A stretch of DNA of 10,667 nt, taken from NCBI GenBank assembly GCA_003223895.1, contig QHXD01000489.1:1-10667 (forward strand), given 5' to 3'. Under the pieces are notes generated by a model. That model saw only the letters and a list, made by a program, of their open reading frames with translations. It was not told the DNA's origin and ran no database searches. The position numbers and the translations under genes were made by a program. Of the stretch, positions 1 through 6,520 are shown in pieces. Positions within the stretch are counted from its first letter, which is position 1, and each line of letters opens with the position of its first letter. This stretch comes from Acidobacteriota bacterium (GTDB lineage Bacteria > Acidobacteriota > Terriglobia > 20CM-2-55-15).

Positions 1-335
1 TTGCCCATCATTCCTTCGCCGCGGAATTCGATACCTCAAAACCGATCAACGTGACAGGTATCGTTACGAAAGTCGAGTGGATGAATCCACATACCTATTT
101 CTACGTTGATGTCAAAGACGAAGCCACCGGCAAGGTCACGAATTGGGCCGCGGAAATGGGTAGCCCGAACGGCTTGACCCGGCAAGGCTGGACGCGCCAG
201 ACGTTGAAAGTCGGCATGAAGGTCAGCTTCGAAGGGACGCGCGCGAAGGACGGAAGCCCCAAGGCGAACGCGCGTAATGTCACTGTCGATGGCAAGAAGT
301 TGGGCGCGGCGTCAAGCGAAACCGCCAACCCGTAA
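1..335 (+). CDS. DUF6152 family protein, 5' end missing
   Basis: The reading frame is open from base 3 at the left edge, so the start codon and the signal peptide lie outside the window. The visible mature part begins AHHSFAAEFD, the usual start of DUF6152 proteins just after signal cleavage, and continues with VTKVEWMNPHTYFYVDVKD, the family's core. About 110 residues are visible, close to a full mature chain, ending at TAA 333-335. These are small exported proteins of unknown biochemical function, predicted to be mainly beta-structure. An internal GTG at base 51 is not the real start, because the conserved AHHSFAAEFD lies upstream of it. The next gene begins 48 bases downstream on the same strand, which suggests co-transcription. 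Family assignment is by recognised motif; no function is inferred. Confidence 0.85.
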   Translation, partial: AHHSFAAEFDTSKPINVTGIVTKVEWMNPHTYFYVDVKDEATGKVTNWAAEMGSPNGLTRQGWTRQTLKVGMKVSFEGTRAKDGSPKANARNVTVDGKKLGAASSETANP

Positions 336-383
336 CCTTCCAGGCCAAAGAAGCAACGGCAAATCTATTGAGGAGGATTCAAC

Positions 384-1373
384 GTGCGAAACCGTTGGAT
401 GAATCGGTTTCTTATGGTCGCGGTGCCTGCGATGTTTTTGCTGGCTGTGACGGCGCTTTCGTTTACGCAGCAAGCGGCGCAGGGCCAGGGTGCAGCTCCC
501 GCTGCGCAGGGTGGCGGACGCGGTGGGCGTGGCGCCAGGCCGGAGCTCAACATGCCGACTCCCCGTCTTCCGGACGGGACGGTGAATCTCGGCAGAATTC
601 CCGGTGAAAAAGGAATCTGGGGATTGCCCTACATTACCAACATGGGCGCCCGGAACATTGTCCTTGGCGCGCCTCCTGCACCCGCTTCGGAGGGTCGCGG
701 TGGCCGTGGTGGCCGCGGCGGCGGTGAACAGATTGGCGGCGGCGAAGGCGCTGCGGGCGGCGGTCAACGCGGCGGAGCCCCCTCAGAGCCGTGGGTTCCT
801 TTCCAACAATGGGCAGCGGCCGTTTACAATTACAACTCGTTGAACCAGTCCAAATACGACCCGGAGGGATATTGCCTTCCTCCCGGTGGACCCCGGTTAT
901 TCGCCACTCCTTATCCGGCAGAAATCATTCAGCAGCCTGAGCACAAGCGCATCGTCTTCATCTTCGAGGGCGGGACACACGTCTGGCGCGAGATCTACAT
1001 GGATGGACGTCCGCATCCCCCGCTGGACACCATCAAGGGTCAGACCTGGTTGGGCCATTCAGTTGGCCACTGGGAAGGCGACACCCTCGTTGTGGACGTG
1101 GTCGGCTTCAATGAAGGAACATGGCTCGATTACTTCGGTCATCCCCACACGGATCAACTGCACGTCGTCGAAAAATTCACGCGTCCGAACAAGGGAACCC
1201 TGCATTACGAAGCGATGATCGACGATCCGGGTGCCTATACGAAACCATGGAGCGTAGCGTGGGATATCCCATGGAATCAGGGCGCTGAGCTCCAGGAATA
1301 TATTTGCCAGGAGAACAACCTTTACCTGAATCATCTGAAGGATGACTTCGGGAACCCCGTGATCGACCACTAA
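384..1373 (+). CDS. secreted GYCLPPGGPR-motif hypothetical protein with Gly/Arg-rich insert
   Basis: A 329-residue exported protein. The GTG start is chosen because AGGAGG lies at 371-376, seven bases upstream, and is followed by a signal-like N-terminus (basic residues, then a hydrophobic stretch at about 9-26). Residues 41-50 and 102-131 are low-complexity Gly/Arg/Ala. The C-terminal 200 residues are the conserved domain: GYCLPPGGPR (162-171), YMDGRPHP (205-212), GHWEGDTLVVD (228-238), GFNEGTWLD (241-249), HVVEKF (260-265), DDPGAYTKPW (280-289), and two cysteines, C164 and C308. I recognise this as a family common in Acidobacteriota and some Proteobacteria, usually annotated hypothetical and often beside DUF6152 genes. 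Its function is unknown. The stop codon TAA lies in the foot of a strong terminator-like hairpin. The Gly/Arg-rich part may be a flexible linker and is likely to vary in length between relatives. Confidence 0.85.
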   Translation: MRNRWMNRFLMVAVPAMFLLAVTALSFTQQAAQGQGAAPAAQGGGRGGRGARPELNMPTPRLPDGTVNLGRIPGEKGIWGLPYITNMGARNIVLGAPPAPASEGRGGRGGRGGGEQIGGGEGAAGGGQRGGAPSEPWVPFQQWAAAVYNYNSLNQSKYDPEGYCLPPGGPRLFATPYPAEIIQQPEHKRIVFIFEGGTHVWREIYMDGRPHPPLDTIKGQTWLGHSVGHWEGDTLVVDVVGFNEGTWLDYFGHPHTDQLHVVEKFTRPNKGTLHYEAMIDDPGAYTKPWSVAWDIPWNQGAELQEYICQENNLYLNHLKDDFGNPVIDH

Positions 1374-1437
1374 GCCAGAAGCCAGAAGCCAGAATAGGGA
1401 ACAACCCATTCTGGCTTCTTGGCTTCTGGCTTCTTTT
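1372..1437. terminator. two-way terminator-like hairpin built from GCCAGAA heptamers
   Basis: Three copies of GCCAGAA at 1374-1394 pair with the complementary copies at 1408-1432, giving a stem of about 24 base pairs with one extra T at 1420. The loop AGGGAACAACCC at 1396-1407 can add three G:C pairs. A TTCTTTT run follows on the plus strand. It fills the whole gap between two convergent genes: it begins in the stop codon of the plus-strand gene and ends at the stop codon of the minus-strand gene. A related element lies at 3898-4000. Confidence 0.75.
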
Positions 1438-1864
1438 AGTTCAGGTTGATCTTGAATTCGCCCTTCTGATTCCCGACAGTCCAGGTGCCGGTGACGAACT
1501 TATTGTAAGCGCCGATGTTCTGCAGCTTCCCATCGACGACATGATGTACCGTCTGGCCCCTCGGGTCCTTCATATCCGCCTCGAAGTGCAAATCCCATCC
1601 GGCCATCGCGTTGGAAACGCTACCGCTCGGAGGTGTGAGCGTGAGCTTTTGCAGAGCGACGTTGTCGGTGCCCGGGTTGAGCGTACCCGTTAACGTTTTG
1701 CCGTCCCAGTTGAATTCGAGAAGGACGTGATTCTCTTCACCTTTCTTGAGCCACCAGTCGCCGCTCCAGGAGCCCTTCAATGGATACCCGAACTGTGCCA
1801 GAACCGGCAGAGCGATCGCCAGGCATGCCAGAAGGCCAATCAAACGAAGCGTTTTTGAGTGCAT
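1436..1864 (-). CDS. small secreted hypothetical protein
   Basis: A 142-residue protein read on the minus strand. The start is supported by AAGGAGGA about nine bases upstream (plus-strand bases 1874-1881) and by a classic signal peptide: basic MHSKTLR, a hydrophobic core at about 8-20, and a VLA-Q cleavage site near residue 23. The mature part, about 119 residues, begins with FGYPLKGSWSGDWWLKK and alternates short polar and hydrophobic stretches (LLEFNWDGKTLTGTLNPG, FVTGTWTVGNQKGEFKINLN), as expected of a small beta-barrel or beta-sandwich. There are no cysteines in the mature part and no catalytic motif that I can recognise. GTW/GSW motifs of this kind occur in many Acidobacteriota exported proteins without known function. 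It is convergent with the gene at 384-1373 and is probably transcribed alone from the gap 1865-2020. Confidence 0.8.
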   Translation of the reverse strand: MHSKTLRLIGLLACLAIALPVLAQFGYPLKGSWSGDWWLKKGEENHVLLEFNWDGKTLTGTLNPGTDNVALQKLTLTPPSGSVSNAMAGWDLHFEADMKDPRGQTVHHVVDGKLQNIGAYNKFVTGTWTVGNQKGEFKINLN

Positions 1865-2020
1865 TAATTATCTTCCTCCTTAGCCATTCGACTGAACGAC
1901 GGAATACTAGCATCACTAGTAAAAAAGAGGAATACAGCCTTGACACAACAGAGCACTCGGCTGCAGCAATTTCCTGCCGCGAACTGGTACTTTCGTGGCA
2001 CGGTTTAATTTCCAGGGTAA
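1865..2020. other. left part of the 368-base gene-free gap 1865-2232
   Basis: This part must hold the promoter of the minus-strand gene ending at 1436, but no convincing -35/-10 pair can be seen. A short direct repeat ACTAG (1906-1910 and 1915-1919) lies about 45 bases upstream of that start and could be an operator; this is weak. A plus-strand TTGACA at 1940-1945 has no matching -10 box. The remaining gap holds a large inverted repeat and a promoter candidate, listed separately. Confidence 0.4.
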
Positions 2021-2114
2021 GCACGTAGCCGCGGGCTTTATGCCCGCGTTCATGCACATCAAGAAATTCTTCTGGCGGTATTTGAACGCGGGCATAAAGC
2101 CCGCGGCTACGTGC
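2021..2114. repeat. REP-like inverted pair (BIME-like), perfect 32-base arms
   Basis: Bases 2021-2052 and 2083-2114 are perfect reverse complements (32 bases) around a 30-base loop. Each arm is itself a hairpin, CGCGGGC-TTTAT-GCCCGCG (2030-2036 with 2042-2048 in the left arm), with GTAG at its 5' foot: 2025-2028 on the plus strand and the mirror copy on the minus strand. The arrangement of GTAG plus a GC-rich stem, present as two opposed copies, matches the known plan of bacterial REP/BIME elements. Related pairs occur at 5097-5223 and 8579-8753. Confidence 0.85.
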
Positions 2115-2134
2115 ATTCTTCTCGGCTTTTCTTC

Positions 2135-2161
2135 TTGCCTTTCAATCCGCTGTTATATAAT
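2135..2161 (+). promoter_or_regulatory. candidate promoter of the GlcG/formaldehyde dehydrogenase unit
   Basis: A perfect TATAAT lies at 2156-2161. The best -35 is TTGCCT at 2135-2140, with a short 15-base spacer. The expected transcript would start near 2168, leaving a leader of about 65 bases before the ATG at 2233. It lies just downstream of the REP-like pair. The -10 is strong, the -35 and spacing are poor. Confidence 0.4.
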
Positions 2162-2232
2162 TCACCACCGCTGGACTAATCGGAATCCCGGTTAAATAAT
2201 TCAAGATCCCCAAAAATTGGAAAGGAGTCAGT

Positions 2233-2634
2233 ATGGCAGGAGTTCGTTTAGAAGACGCACGGAGAGTAATCGCCGCAGCCGAGAAGAAAGCGCAACAAAT
2301 TGGCCAGCCGATGAATATTGCCGTCGCAGACGAAGGCGGAAACATCGTAGCGCACGTCCGGATGGACGGGGCCTGGATCGGCAGCATCGATATCTCCCAG
2401 AAGAAGGCCTACACTTCACGAGCCTTTGACATCACGACGAAAGATCTGGCTACGCACTCGCAGTCGGGCGGACAGTTCTTCGGAATCCATGCCTCGAACG
2501 ACGGCAAGATCATGGTTTTCGCCGGTGGCATTCCATTGAAGAAAGATGGAAAAGTCGTGGGCGCGATTGGCGTCAGCGGCGGATCGGGAGAGCAGGACCA
2601 CGCGGTTGCTGCCGCCGGAGCAGAGGCCTTCTAG
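2233..2634 (+). CDS. GlcG/HbpS family protein
   Basis: A 133-residue protein with AAAGGAG at 2221-2227 placed five bases before the ATG. The sequence matches the GlcG/HbpS (DUF336-type) fold along its whole length: an N-terminal helix with LEDARRVIAAAEKKA, then MNIAVADEGGNIVAHVRMDGAW, the helix containing SQKKAYTSRAF, a Gly-rich segment with QSGGQFFGIHASNDGKIMVFAGGIPL, and the closing VVGAIGVSGGSGEQDHAVAAAGAEAF. The family includes haem-binding HbpS of Streptomyces and GlcG of glycolate loci, but for most members no ligand is proven. No signal peptide is present, so it is probably cytoplasmic. It is followed after 31 bases by the formaldehyde dehydrogenase gene, and the pair is likely one operon. 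A role linked to small aldehyde or hydroxyacid metabolism is inferred from this neighbour only. Confidence 0.9.
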   Translation: MAGVRLEDARRVIAAAEKKAQQIGQPMNIAVADEGGNIVAHVRMDGAWIGSIDISQKKAYTSRAFDITTKDLATHSQSGGQFFGIHASNDGKIMVFAGGIPLKKDGKVVGAIGVSGGSGEQDHAVAAAGAEAF

Positions 2635-2665
2635 CTTTACCAGGAAATTAGAAAGGAGAAACACA

Positions 2666-3891
2666 ATGGCAAGCAATCGAGGAGTTGCTTATGTGGGTCC
2701 GGGTGAAGTCGAGGTGAAATCCATCGACTACCCGAAATTAAAGATGCCCGCCAGTGAAACGAATCCGTTCGGCGGGAAAGATGCCCCTCACGGCGTCATT
2801 CTAAAGATTGTGACGACCAACATTTGCGGTTCCGATCAACACATGGTCCGCGGCCGGACTACGGCTCCAAGGGGACTGATTCTGGGTCACGAGATCACAG
2901 GCGAAGTCGTCGAGAAGGGCAATGACGTCGAGACGGTGAACGTCGGCGATCTGGTGAGCGTGCCATTCAACATCGCTTGCGGCCGCTGCCGCAACTGCCG
3001 CGAAGGCGCGACTGGTATCTGTCTGACGGTGAACCCGGCGCGTCCCGGCGCAGCCTATGGCTATGTGGACATGGGCGGCTGGGTCGGCGGACAGGCCGAG
3101 TACGTCCTTGTTCCGTATGCCGATTTCAACCTGATGAAGTTTCCGAACAAGGAAAAGGCAATGGCGAAGATCAAAGACCTGACGCTGTTGTCCGACATTT
3201 TCCCGACCGGTTACCACGGCGCAGTAAAAGCGGGGGTCGGTCCGGGCACCATTGTCTACGTTGCCGGAGCCGGACCCGTGGGCCTGGCTTGCGCGGCTTC
3301 CTGCCATCTGCTGGGCGCGGCAGTCGTGATCGTGGGCGACATGATCGATGAGCGGCTGCGGCAGGCCAAGAGCTTCGGTTGTGAAGTCATCGATCTCAAG
3401 AAGAGTGCTTCACTGGGAGACCAGATCGCCCAGATTGTCGGCGTGCCGGAAGTGGACGCTGCAGTGGATTGCGTCGGATTCGAAGCGCGCGGCCACGGCA
3501 GCGATGCATCCGTTGAGAAACCCGCGACGGTGCTCAACTCGATCATGGAAATCACTCGCGCGGGCGGCCAGCTCGGCATCCCGGGCCTGTACGTGACGGG
3601 GGATCCGGGCGGCGTCGACGCTAATGCCAAGATCGGCAACCTCGCGGTATCCGTATTGGACTGGGCTGGGCGAAGTCCCATTCCTTCCACACCGGTCAGT
3701 GTCCCGTGCTCCGGTACAACCGCTAGTTGATGCAGGCCATCTTGCACGACAAGATTCAGATCGCCAAAGCTGTCAATGCACAGCTGATCACGCTCGACGA
3801 AGCGCCGAAGGGCTATAAGGATTTCGACAAGGGCGCGGCGAAGAAATTCGTCATCGATCCGCACGGAACAGCGAAGAAGGCTGGAGCCTAG
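2666..3891 (+). pseudogene. fdhA: glutathione-independent formaldehyde dehydrogenase, broken by a frameshift and an in-frame TAG
   Basis: A zinc-dependent medium-chain dehydrogenase of the glutathione-independent (Pseudomonas putida type) formaldehyde dehydrogenase family, which oxidises formaldehyde with NAD+. The ATG at 2666 has GAAAGGAG at 2651-2658. Residues seen: catalytic-zinc C54 and H75-E76, four structural-zinc cysteines C105, C108, C111, C119, and the nucleotide-binding GAGPVG at 201-206. The first frame matches the family up to V328 (codon 3647-3649). Family sequence then resumes at 3652 in another frame (RIGLGWAKSHSFHTGQ), so bases 3650-3651 (TC) look like a two-base insertion. 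In this second frame a TAG at 3724-3726 stands where the family usually has another residue after YNR, consistent with CAG changed to TAG. Family sequence continues (LMQAILHDKIQIAKAV, then KKFVIDPHG) to TAG 3889-3891. The unshifted product would be 354 residues with 26 foreign ones at the end; the restored protein would be about 407, near family length. It follows the GlcG-like gene in one unit. Confidence 0.85.
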
Positions 3892-3897
3892 TGTAAG

Positions 3898-4000
3898 AAA
3901 GAAGCCGAGAAGCCGAGAAGCCAGAAGCCAGAATGGGAACCAACCGCTTCTGGCTTCTGGCTTCTGGCTTCTGGCTTCTGGCTTCTGGCTTCTGGCTTCT
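3898..4000. repeat. expanded GCCAGAA / TTCTGGC heptamer inverted array
   Basis: Left arm: two GCCGAGAA units (3904-3919) and two GCCAGAA units (3920-3933). Loop: GGGAACCAACC at 3935-3945. Right arm: eight tandem GCTTCTG units at 3946-4000, the last lacking its final G. The left arm pairs with about half of the right arm, leaving a single-sided excess of repeats. It fills the gap between the convergent formaldehyde dehydrogenase and DUF6644 genes, so it probably works as a two-way terminator. Unit and loop match those of the element at 1372-1437, which has only three units per arm. Confidence 0.85.
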
Positions 4001-4007
4001 ATTCTTC

Positions 4008-4484
4008 TTATAGGAACCCGATAGCCCGCCCGCCGACTCCCACACCAAGCCATAACAGCACCGATACTGCGGCCGCAAGCTTGCCCAGGACCGGATTGAA
4101 CTGTTCCCGGTTCACAATGTAACGATGGATCGTGAAGTGGAAGATAATCGCGGAGAACAGGAAAGCCATCTTGACCTGGAACGGGCCGCTCGCGAAGCAT
4201 TTCATCGCTTCCGAAAGAAACAGCATCGCACCCGTTACCAGAATCACTAACAGACTCCAGGATGCCCACGGTTTGATGTCCGCATGAACCTGCGAGACGG
4301 GCTGACTCTTGAGAATCAGACCGAAGAGGCGCAGGTTAATCATCAGGACCGCGCCGAACAGCAACGTCAGCGCGAAGAGATGGAAGGTCTCGATGATCGG
4401 GAAATACAGGCGCGATTCGCGGATCGTCATGGCCAGCCAGGTGCTGTCACACCATTGAAACAAGGGTAATAGGGATTGCCACAT
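4008..4484 (-). CDS. DUF6644 family membrane protein, second of a tandem pair
   Basis: A 158-residue integral membrane protein on the minus strand with four likely membrane segments at about 28-50, 71-91, 102-120 and 130-151. GAGG lies seven bases upstream of the ATG. Conserved polar features are E32 and H35 within the first segment, a QPVSQVH stretch (H67) after it, the SEAMKC motif (91-96) after the second segment, and H116 and H120 in the third. Most of these recur in the neighbouring paralogue. The family is recognised as DUF6644, of unknown function and common in Acidobacteriota. Intramembrane histidines could bind haem or a metal, but this is inference. It begins 12 bases after the stop of the upstream paralogue, so the two form one transcript and may form a heterodimer. 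It ends against the heptamer hairpin. Confidence 0.8.
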   Translation of the reverse strand: MWQSLLPLFQWCDSTWLAMTIRESRLYFPIIETFHLFALTLLFGAVLMINLRLFGLILKSQPVSQVHADIKPWASWSLLVILVTGAMLFLSEAMKCFASGPFQVKMAFLFSAIIFHFTIHRYIVNREQFNPVLGKLAAAVSVLLWLGVGVGGRAIGFL

Positions 4485-4496
4485 GATGAGACCTCG

Positions 4497-5006
4497 CTAA
4501 AACAAGTTGTACGCGGTGGCACGTCCCGCACTGATAACGCCGATCCAGAGAATCAAAGAGAACACGCCCGCGAGCCGCGCTTTCAGCGGCGGAACCGGCG
4601 CCTTGTCCCACTCCACAATGGTCTTTTTCGTGGTCATCTCGAAAATCAAGGCATTCAGACCGGCGAGGAAAAGCATCAGCACCTTAATCCTGAAGAATAT
4701 GCTGAGATAACACTTTACGGCTTCCGACCAGAAGACAAGCCCTCCGGAGATGAACATAATAATGAAGCCGACAAGGGCATAAGGCATCACCTGGCGGTGA
4801 ACATGTGTAATGGGCTGGTGCCGCATCGTGAGACCCATCAGGCGCAGATCGAACCAAACCAGGACGCCGACCGAGAGGCCAAGAGCCAGGACATGGGTTG
4901 CTTCAACGAGGGGAAAGGTCCATATCGACTCCCGGATGCCCGTACCAATACTGCTATCGTTGAGCCAGCGGATAATTGCGGGGACTGCTGGGGGAATTTC
5001 TTGCAT
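4497..5006 (-). CDS. DUF6644 family membrane protein, first of a tandem pair
   Basis: A 169-residue integral membrane protein on the minus strand with four likely membrane segments at about 30-50, 75-93, 103-123 and 145-163. It aligns with the downstream protein over most of its length. The shared pattern is RES..FP..E..H at the first segment (E35, H38), DLRL.GL (53-59), P...VH (P65, H70), SEAVKC (94-99) and a charged loop before the last segment. The overall identity is modest, so the duplication is old. The ribosome-binding site is weak (GAGG about 12 bases upstream). Function is unknown; the paralogous pair sharing intramembrane Glu and His suggests a two-subunit membrane unit. It is divergent from the sialidase-like gene across the gap 5007-5333, which must hold promoters for both. 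Confidence 0.8.
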   Translation of the reverse strand: MQEIPPAVPAIIRWLNDSSIGTGIRESIWTFPLVEATHVLALGLSVGVLVWFDLRLMGLTMRHQPITHVHRQVMPYALVGFIIMFISGGLVFWSEAVKCYLSIFFRIKVLMLFLAGLNALIFEMTTKKTIVEWDKAPVPPLKARLAGVFSLILWIGVISAGRATAYNLF

Positions 5007-5096
5007 GCTAATGACAACCTCTAGATCCTAAGAATTTGCGGAGTATCGCGCACTGTACACATCTTGTTACTGTTATGTCAATGGGGAGGGGCGGCG

Positions 5097-5223
5097 AACG
5101 CGGGCTAAAGCCCGCGACTACATTCGGATGGAGCGTTGATCCCAAATGTACGGATGGAGCGTTGATCCCAAATGTCGGATGGAGCGTTGATCCCAGATGT
5201 AGTCGCGGGCTTGAGCCCGCGTT
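5097..5223. repeat. REP-like inverted pair with outward-facing hairpins
   Basis: Bases 5097-5123 and 5197-5223 are reverse complements over 27 bases with one mismatch. Each arm is a small hairpin, CGCGGGC with GCCCGCG, and each has GTAG at its 5' foot (5199-5202 on the plus strand; CTAC at 5118-5121 for the minus-strand copy). The GTAG ends face each other across the spacer, opposite to the arrangement at 2021-2114. The spacer is filled by the three-copy tandem repeat. Confidence 0.85.
5125..5200 (+). repeat. three tandem copies of a 25-26 base unit
   Basis: Copies lie at 5125-5150 (26 bases), 5151-5175 (25) and 5176-5200 (25). Each reads CGGATGGAGC followed by GTTGATCCCAAATGT, with A to G at one position (5196) in the last copy. 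The part GCGTTGATCC recurs directly after the right REP arm (5219-5228), and ATGTA at the unit end is the same as the entry to that arm (5197-5201). The unit therefore looks like the spacer that joins neighbouring REP elements. Confidence 0.85.
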
Positions 5224-5333
5224 GATCCAGGCCGTAACCTTAAGACTTTCTGAATTCTTTGTCAGAACTGCTTAAGCACTTGATGCCAGAGGAGGTTCAT
5301 AACTACACTCGAACCGTAAAAGGAGGGGAAGTC

Positions 5334-6518
5334 ATGACGAAATGGATGTTGCTGGGCCTGATGGTGACTTTTTTCGCGGTTATTCCCGCGCCGCTGACCG
5401 TGGTCGAGATCAAATCACCCGCCGGGCCGGGTAGCGAAGGGCCGAATGTTACGGCAGCGCCCGACGGCCGCATCTTCATGACCTGGCTCGAGCCAATGAA
5501 ACCGAAGGGAAACATCCTGCGCTTTTCGGTTCGCGAGAAACAGGGCTGGTCCACCCCTCGGACCATCGCACAGGGGACTAACTGGTTCGTGAGCGGCGCC
5601 GACTTTCCGTCTCTGGCGGTCCTGTCGGATGGAACCCTGGCCGCTTCCTGGTTTTCGACGCTTTCGCTGGAGGCCGAGGCGTATAACACCAACCTTGTTC
5701 TGTCCCATGACGGCGGCGCGACCTGGAGCAAGCCGATCCTGCCTCACCGCGACCGAAAAGTCCGGCAGCACGGATTTCTCTCGATGGTTCCGACGCCGGA
5801 TGGCCGTCTCGCGGCAATCTGGCTGGACGGCAGAAAGCTGAGTGACGAGAACGAGGGCGACATGTCGCTGATGTACACGACCATCGCGGCCAACGGTACT
5901 CTCGGTACCGAAACGACGCTCGACGGTCGTACCTGCGAATGTTGTCAGACATCCCTGACCACTACACCCGACGGCTTGATCGCCGTCTATCGCGACCGTT
6001 CCGACAAAGAAATCCGCGACATCAACGTTGTGCGCTACGCGAACGGCCGCTGGTCCCAGCCCGAGCCCTTGTCAAAGGACGGATGGGAAATCGACGGCTG
6101 CCCGGTCAACGGTCCGGCAATTTCCTCGAGCGGCCGGAACGTCGCAGTTGCCTGGTTTACCGCGCCCAACGAAAAGCCCGCAGTCTACGTCGTGATGTCC
6201 AGTGACTCCGGCAAAACCTTTGGGAAATCGATTAAGGTTGATGAGGGAAACCCGGCCGGCCGTGTTGACGTGGTGAGTCTGCCTTCCGGCGGCGCCCTCG
6301 TAAGCTGGGTTGAACGAAACAGGCAGGGTGTTCAGTTGCGCGCACGCCAGATTGACGCCAACGGAATTGCAGGTGCGTCGGTCACGGTTTCCGGGACTGC
6401 GGGCGTGAACTCCGGCGGATTTCCGCGCATGAAACGTTCCGGAAACGAAGTAGTGATTGCCTGGACGGCCGCCGGAGATACTCCAAGCGTGCGAACGGCG
6501 GTTTTAAGTTTGAATTAG
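5334..6518 (+). CDS. secreted sialidase-like (BNR/Asp-box) propeller protein with CxCC motif
   Basis: A 394-residue protein. The ATG at 5334 is chosen because AGGAGGGG (5321-5328) precedes it and a hydrophobic signal-like N-terminus follows (WMLLGLMVTFFAVIPAPL); a TTG at 5259 would only add a non-signal tail. Two Asp-box motifs typical of six-bladed sialidase propellers are visible: SHDGGATW (124-131) and SSDSGKTF (289-296). Repeated PDGR/SDGTLAA turns mark the other blades. A cysteine cluster CECC (C201, C203, C204) with a further C256 lies in the middle. The canonical sialidase arginine triad and catalytic Tyr/Glu are not evident, so sialidase activity is doubtful. I recognise CxCC members of this superfamily from Acidobacteriota and Bacteroidota, but not their function; metal binding or disulfide formation is inference. 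The response regulator gene starts two bases after its stop, so it is co-transcribed with a two-component system. Confidence 0.8.
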   Translation: MTKWMLLGLMVTFFAVIPAPLTVVEIKSPAGPGSEGPNVTAAPDGRIFMTWLEPMKPKGNILRFSVREKQGWSTPRTIAQGTNWFVSGADFPSLAVLSDGTLAASWFSTLSLEAEAYNTNLVLSHDGGATWSKPILPHRDRKVRQHGFLSMVPTPDGRLAAIWLDGRKLSDENEGDMSLMYTTIAANGTLGTETTLDGRTCECCQTSLTTTPDGLIAVYRDRSDKEIRDINVVRYANGRWSQPEPLSKDGWEIDGCPVNGPAISSSGRNVAVAWFTAPNEKPAVYVVMSSDSGKTFGKSIKVDEGNPAGRVDVVSLPSGGALVSWVERNRQGVQLRARQIDANGIAGASVTVSGTAGVNSGGFPRMKRSGNEVVIAWTAAGDTPSVRTAVLSLN

Positions 6519-6520
6519 CA

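Larger units (their letters stand above)
5007..5333. other. divergent gap of 327 bases, mostly REP-like repeat
   Basis: This gap lies between the divergent DUF6644 pair and the sialidase-like operon. Its middle (5097-5223) is a REP-like inverted pair enclosing a tandem repeat, listed separately. Near the right end, AGGAGGGG at 5321-5328 is a strong ribosome-binding site for the ATG at 5334. TTGATG at 5280-5285 and TACACT at 5304-5309 with an 18-base spacer are a weak promoter candidate. No clear promoter is visible for the minus-strand pair, and no extra gene is supported. Confidence 0.5.

Noticed and set aside
384..843. Overlapping plus- and minus-strand frames in the Gly/Arg-rich coding region
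   Set aside because: They are by-products of GC-rich low-complexity codons; only the frame at 384-1373 has a ribosome-binding site, signal peptide and conserved motifs.
1940..1945. TTGACA as a plus-strand -35 box
   Set aside because: No -10-like hexamer lies 15-19 bases downstream, and the next gene is almost 300 bases away with a better TATAAT close to it.
1780..2195. Short frames in both directions across the gap 1865-2232
   Set aside because: They run through the REP-like inverted repeat, start without ribosome-binding sites and give no recognisable domain.
2546..2665. Upstream in-frame extension of the formaldehyde dehydrogenase
   Set aside because: It overlaps the end of the GlcG-like gene in another frame, has no family similarity, and the ATG at 2666 has a strong ribosome-binding site and begins the family sequence.
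3851..4269. Minus-strand frames coding a repeated EARSQKP peptide
   Set aside because: The peptide is just the 7-base repeat read through; the frames run across the hairpin and antisense to real genes.
4476..5024. 182-residue plus-strand frame opposite the DUF6644 pair
   Set aside because: The translation is highly polar and lacks any domain, whereas the opposite strand gives a well-formed four-helix membrane protein with a paralogue.
5125..5200. Possible CRISPR array
   Set aside because: The 25-base copies are directly adjacent with no spacers, only three in number, and no cas genes are present.
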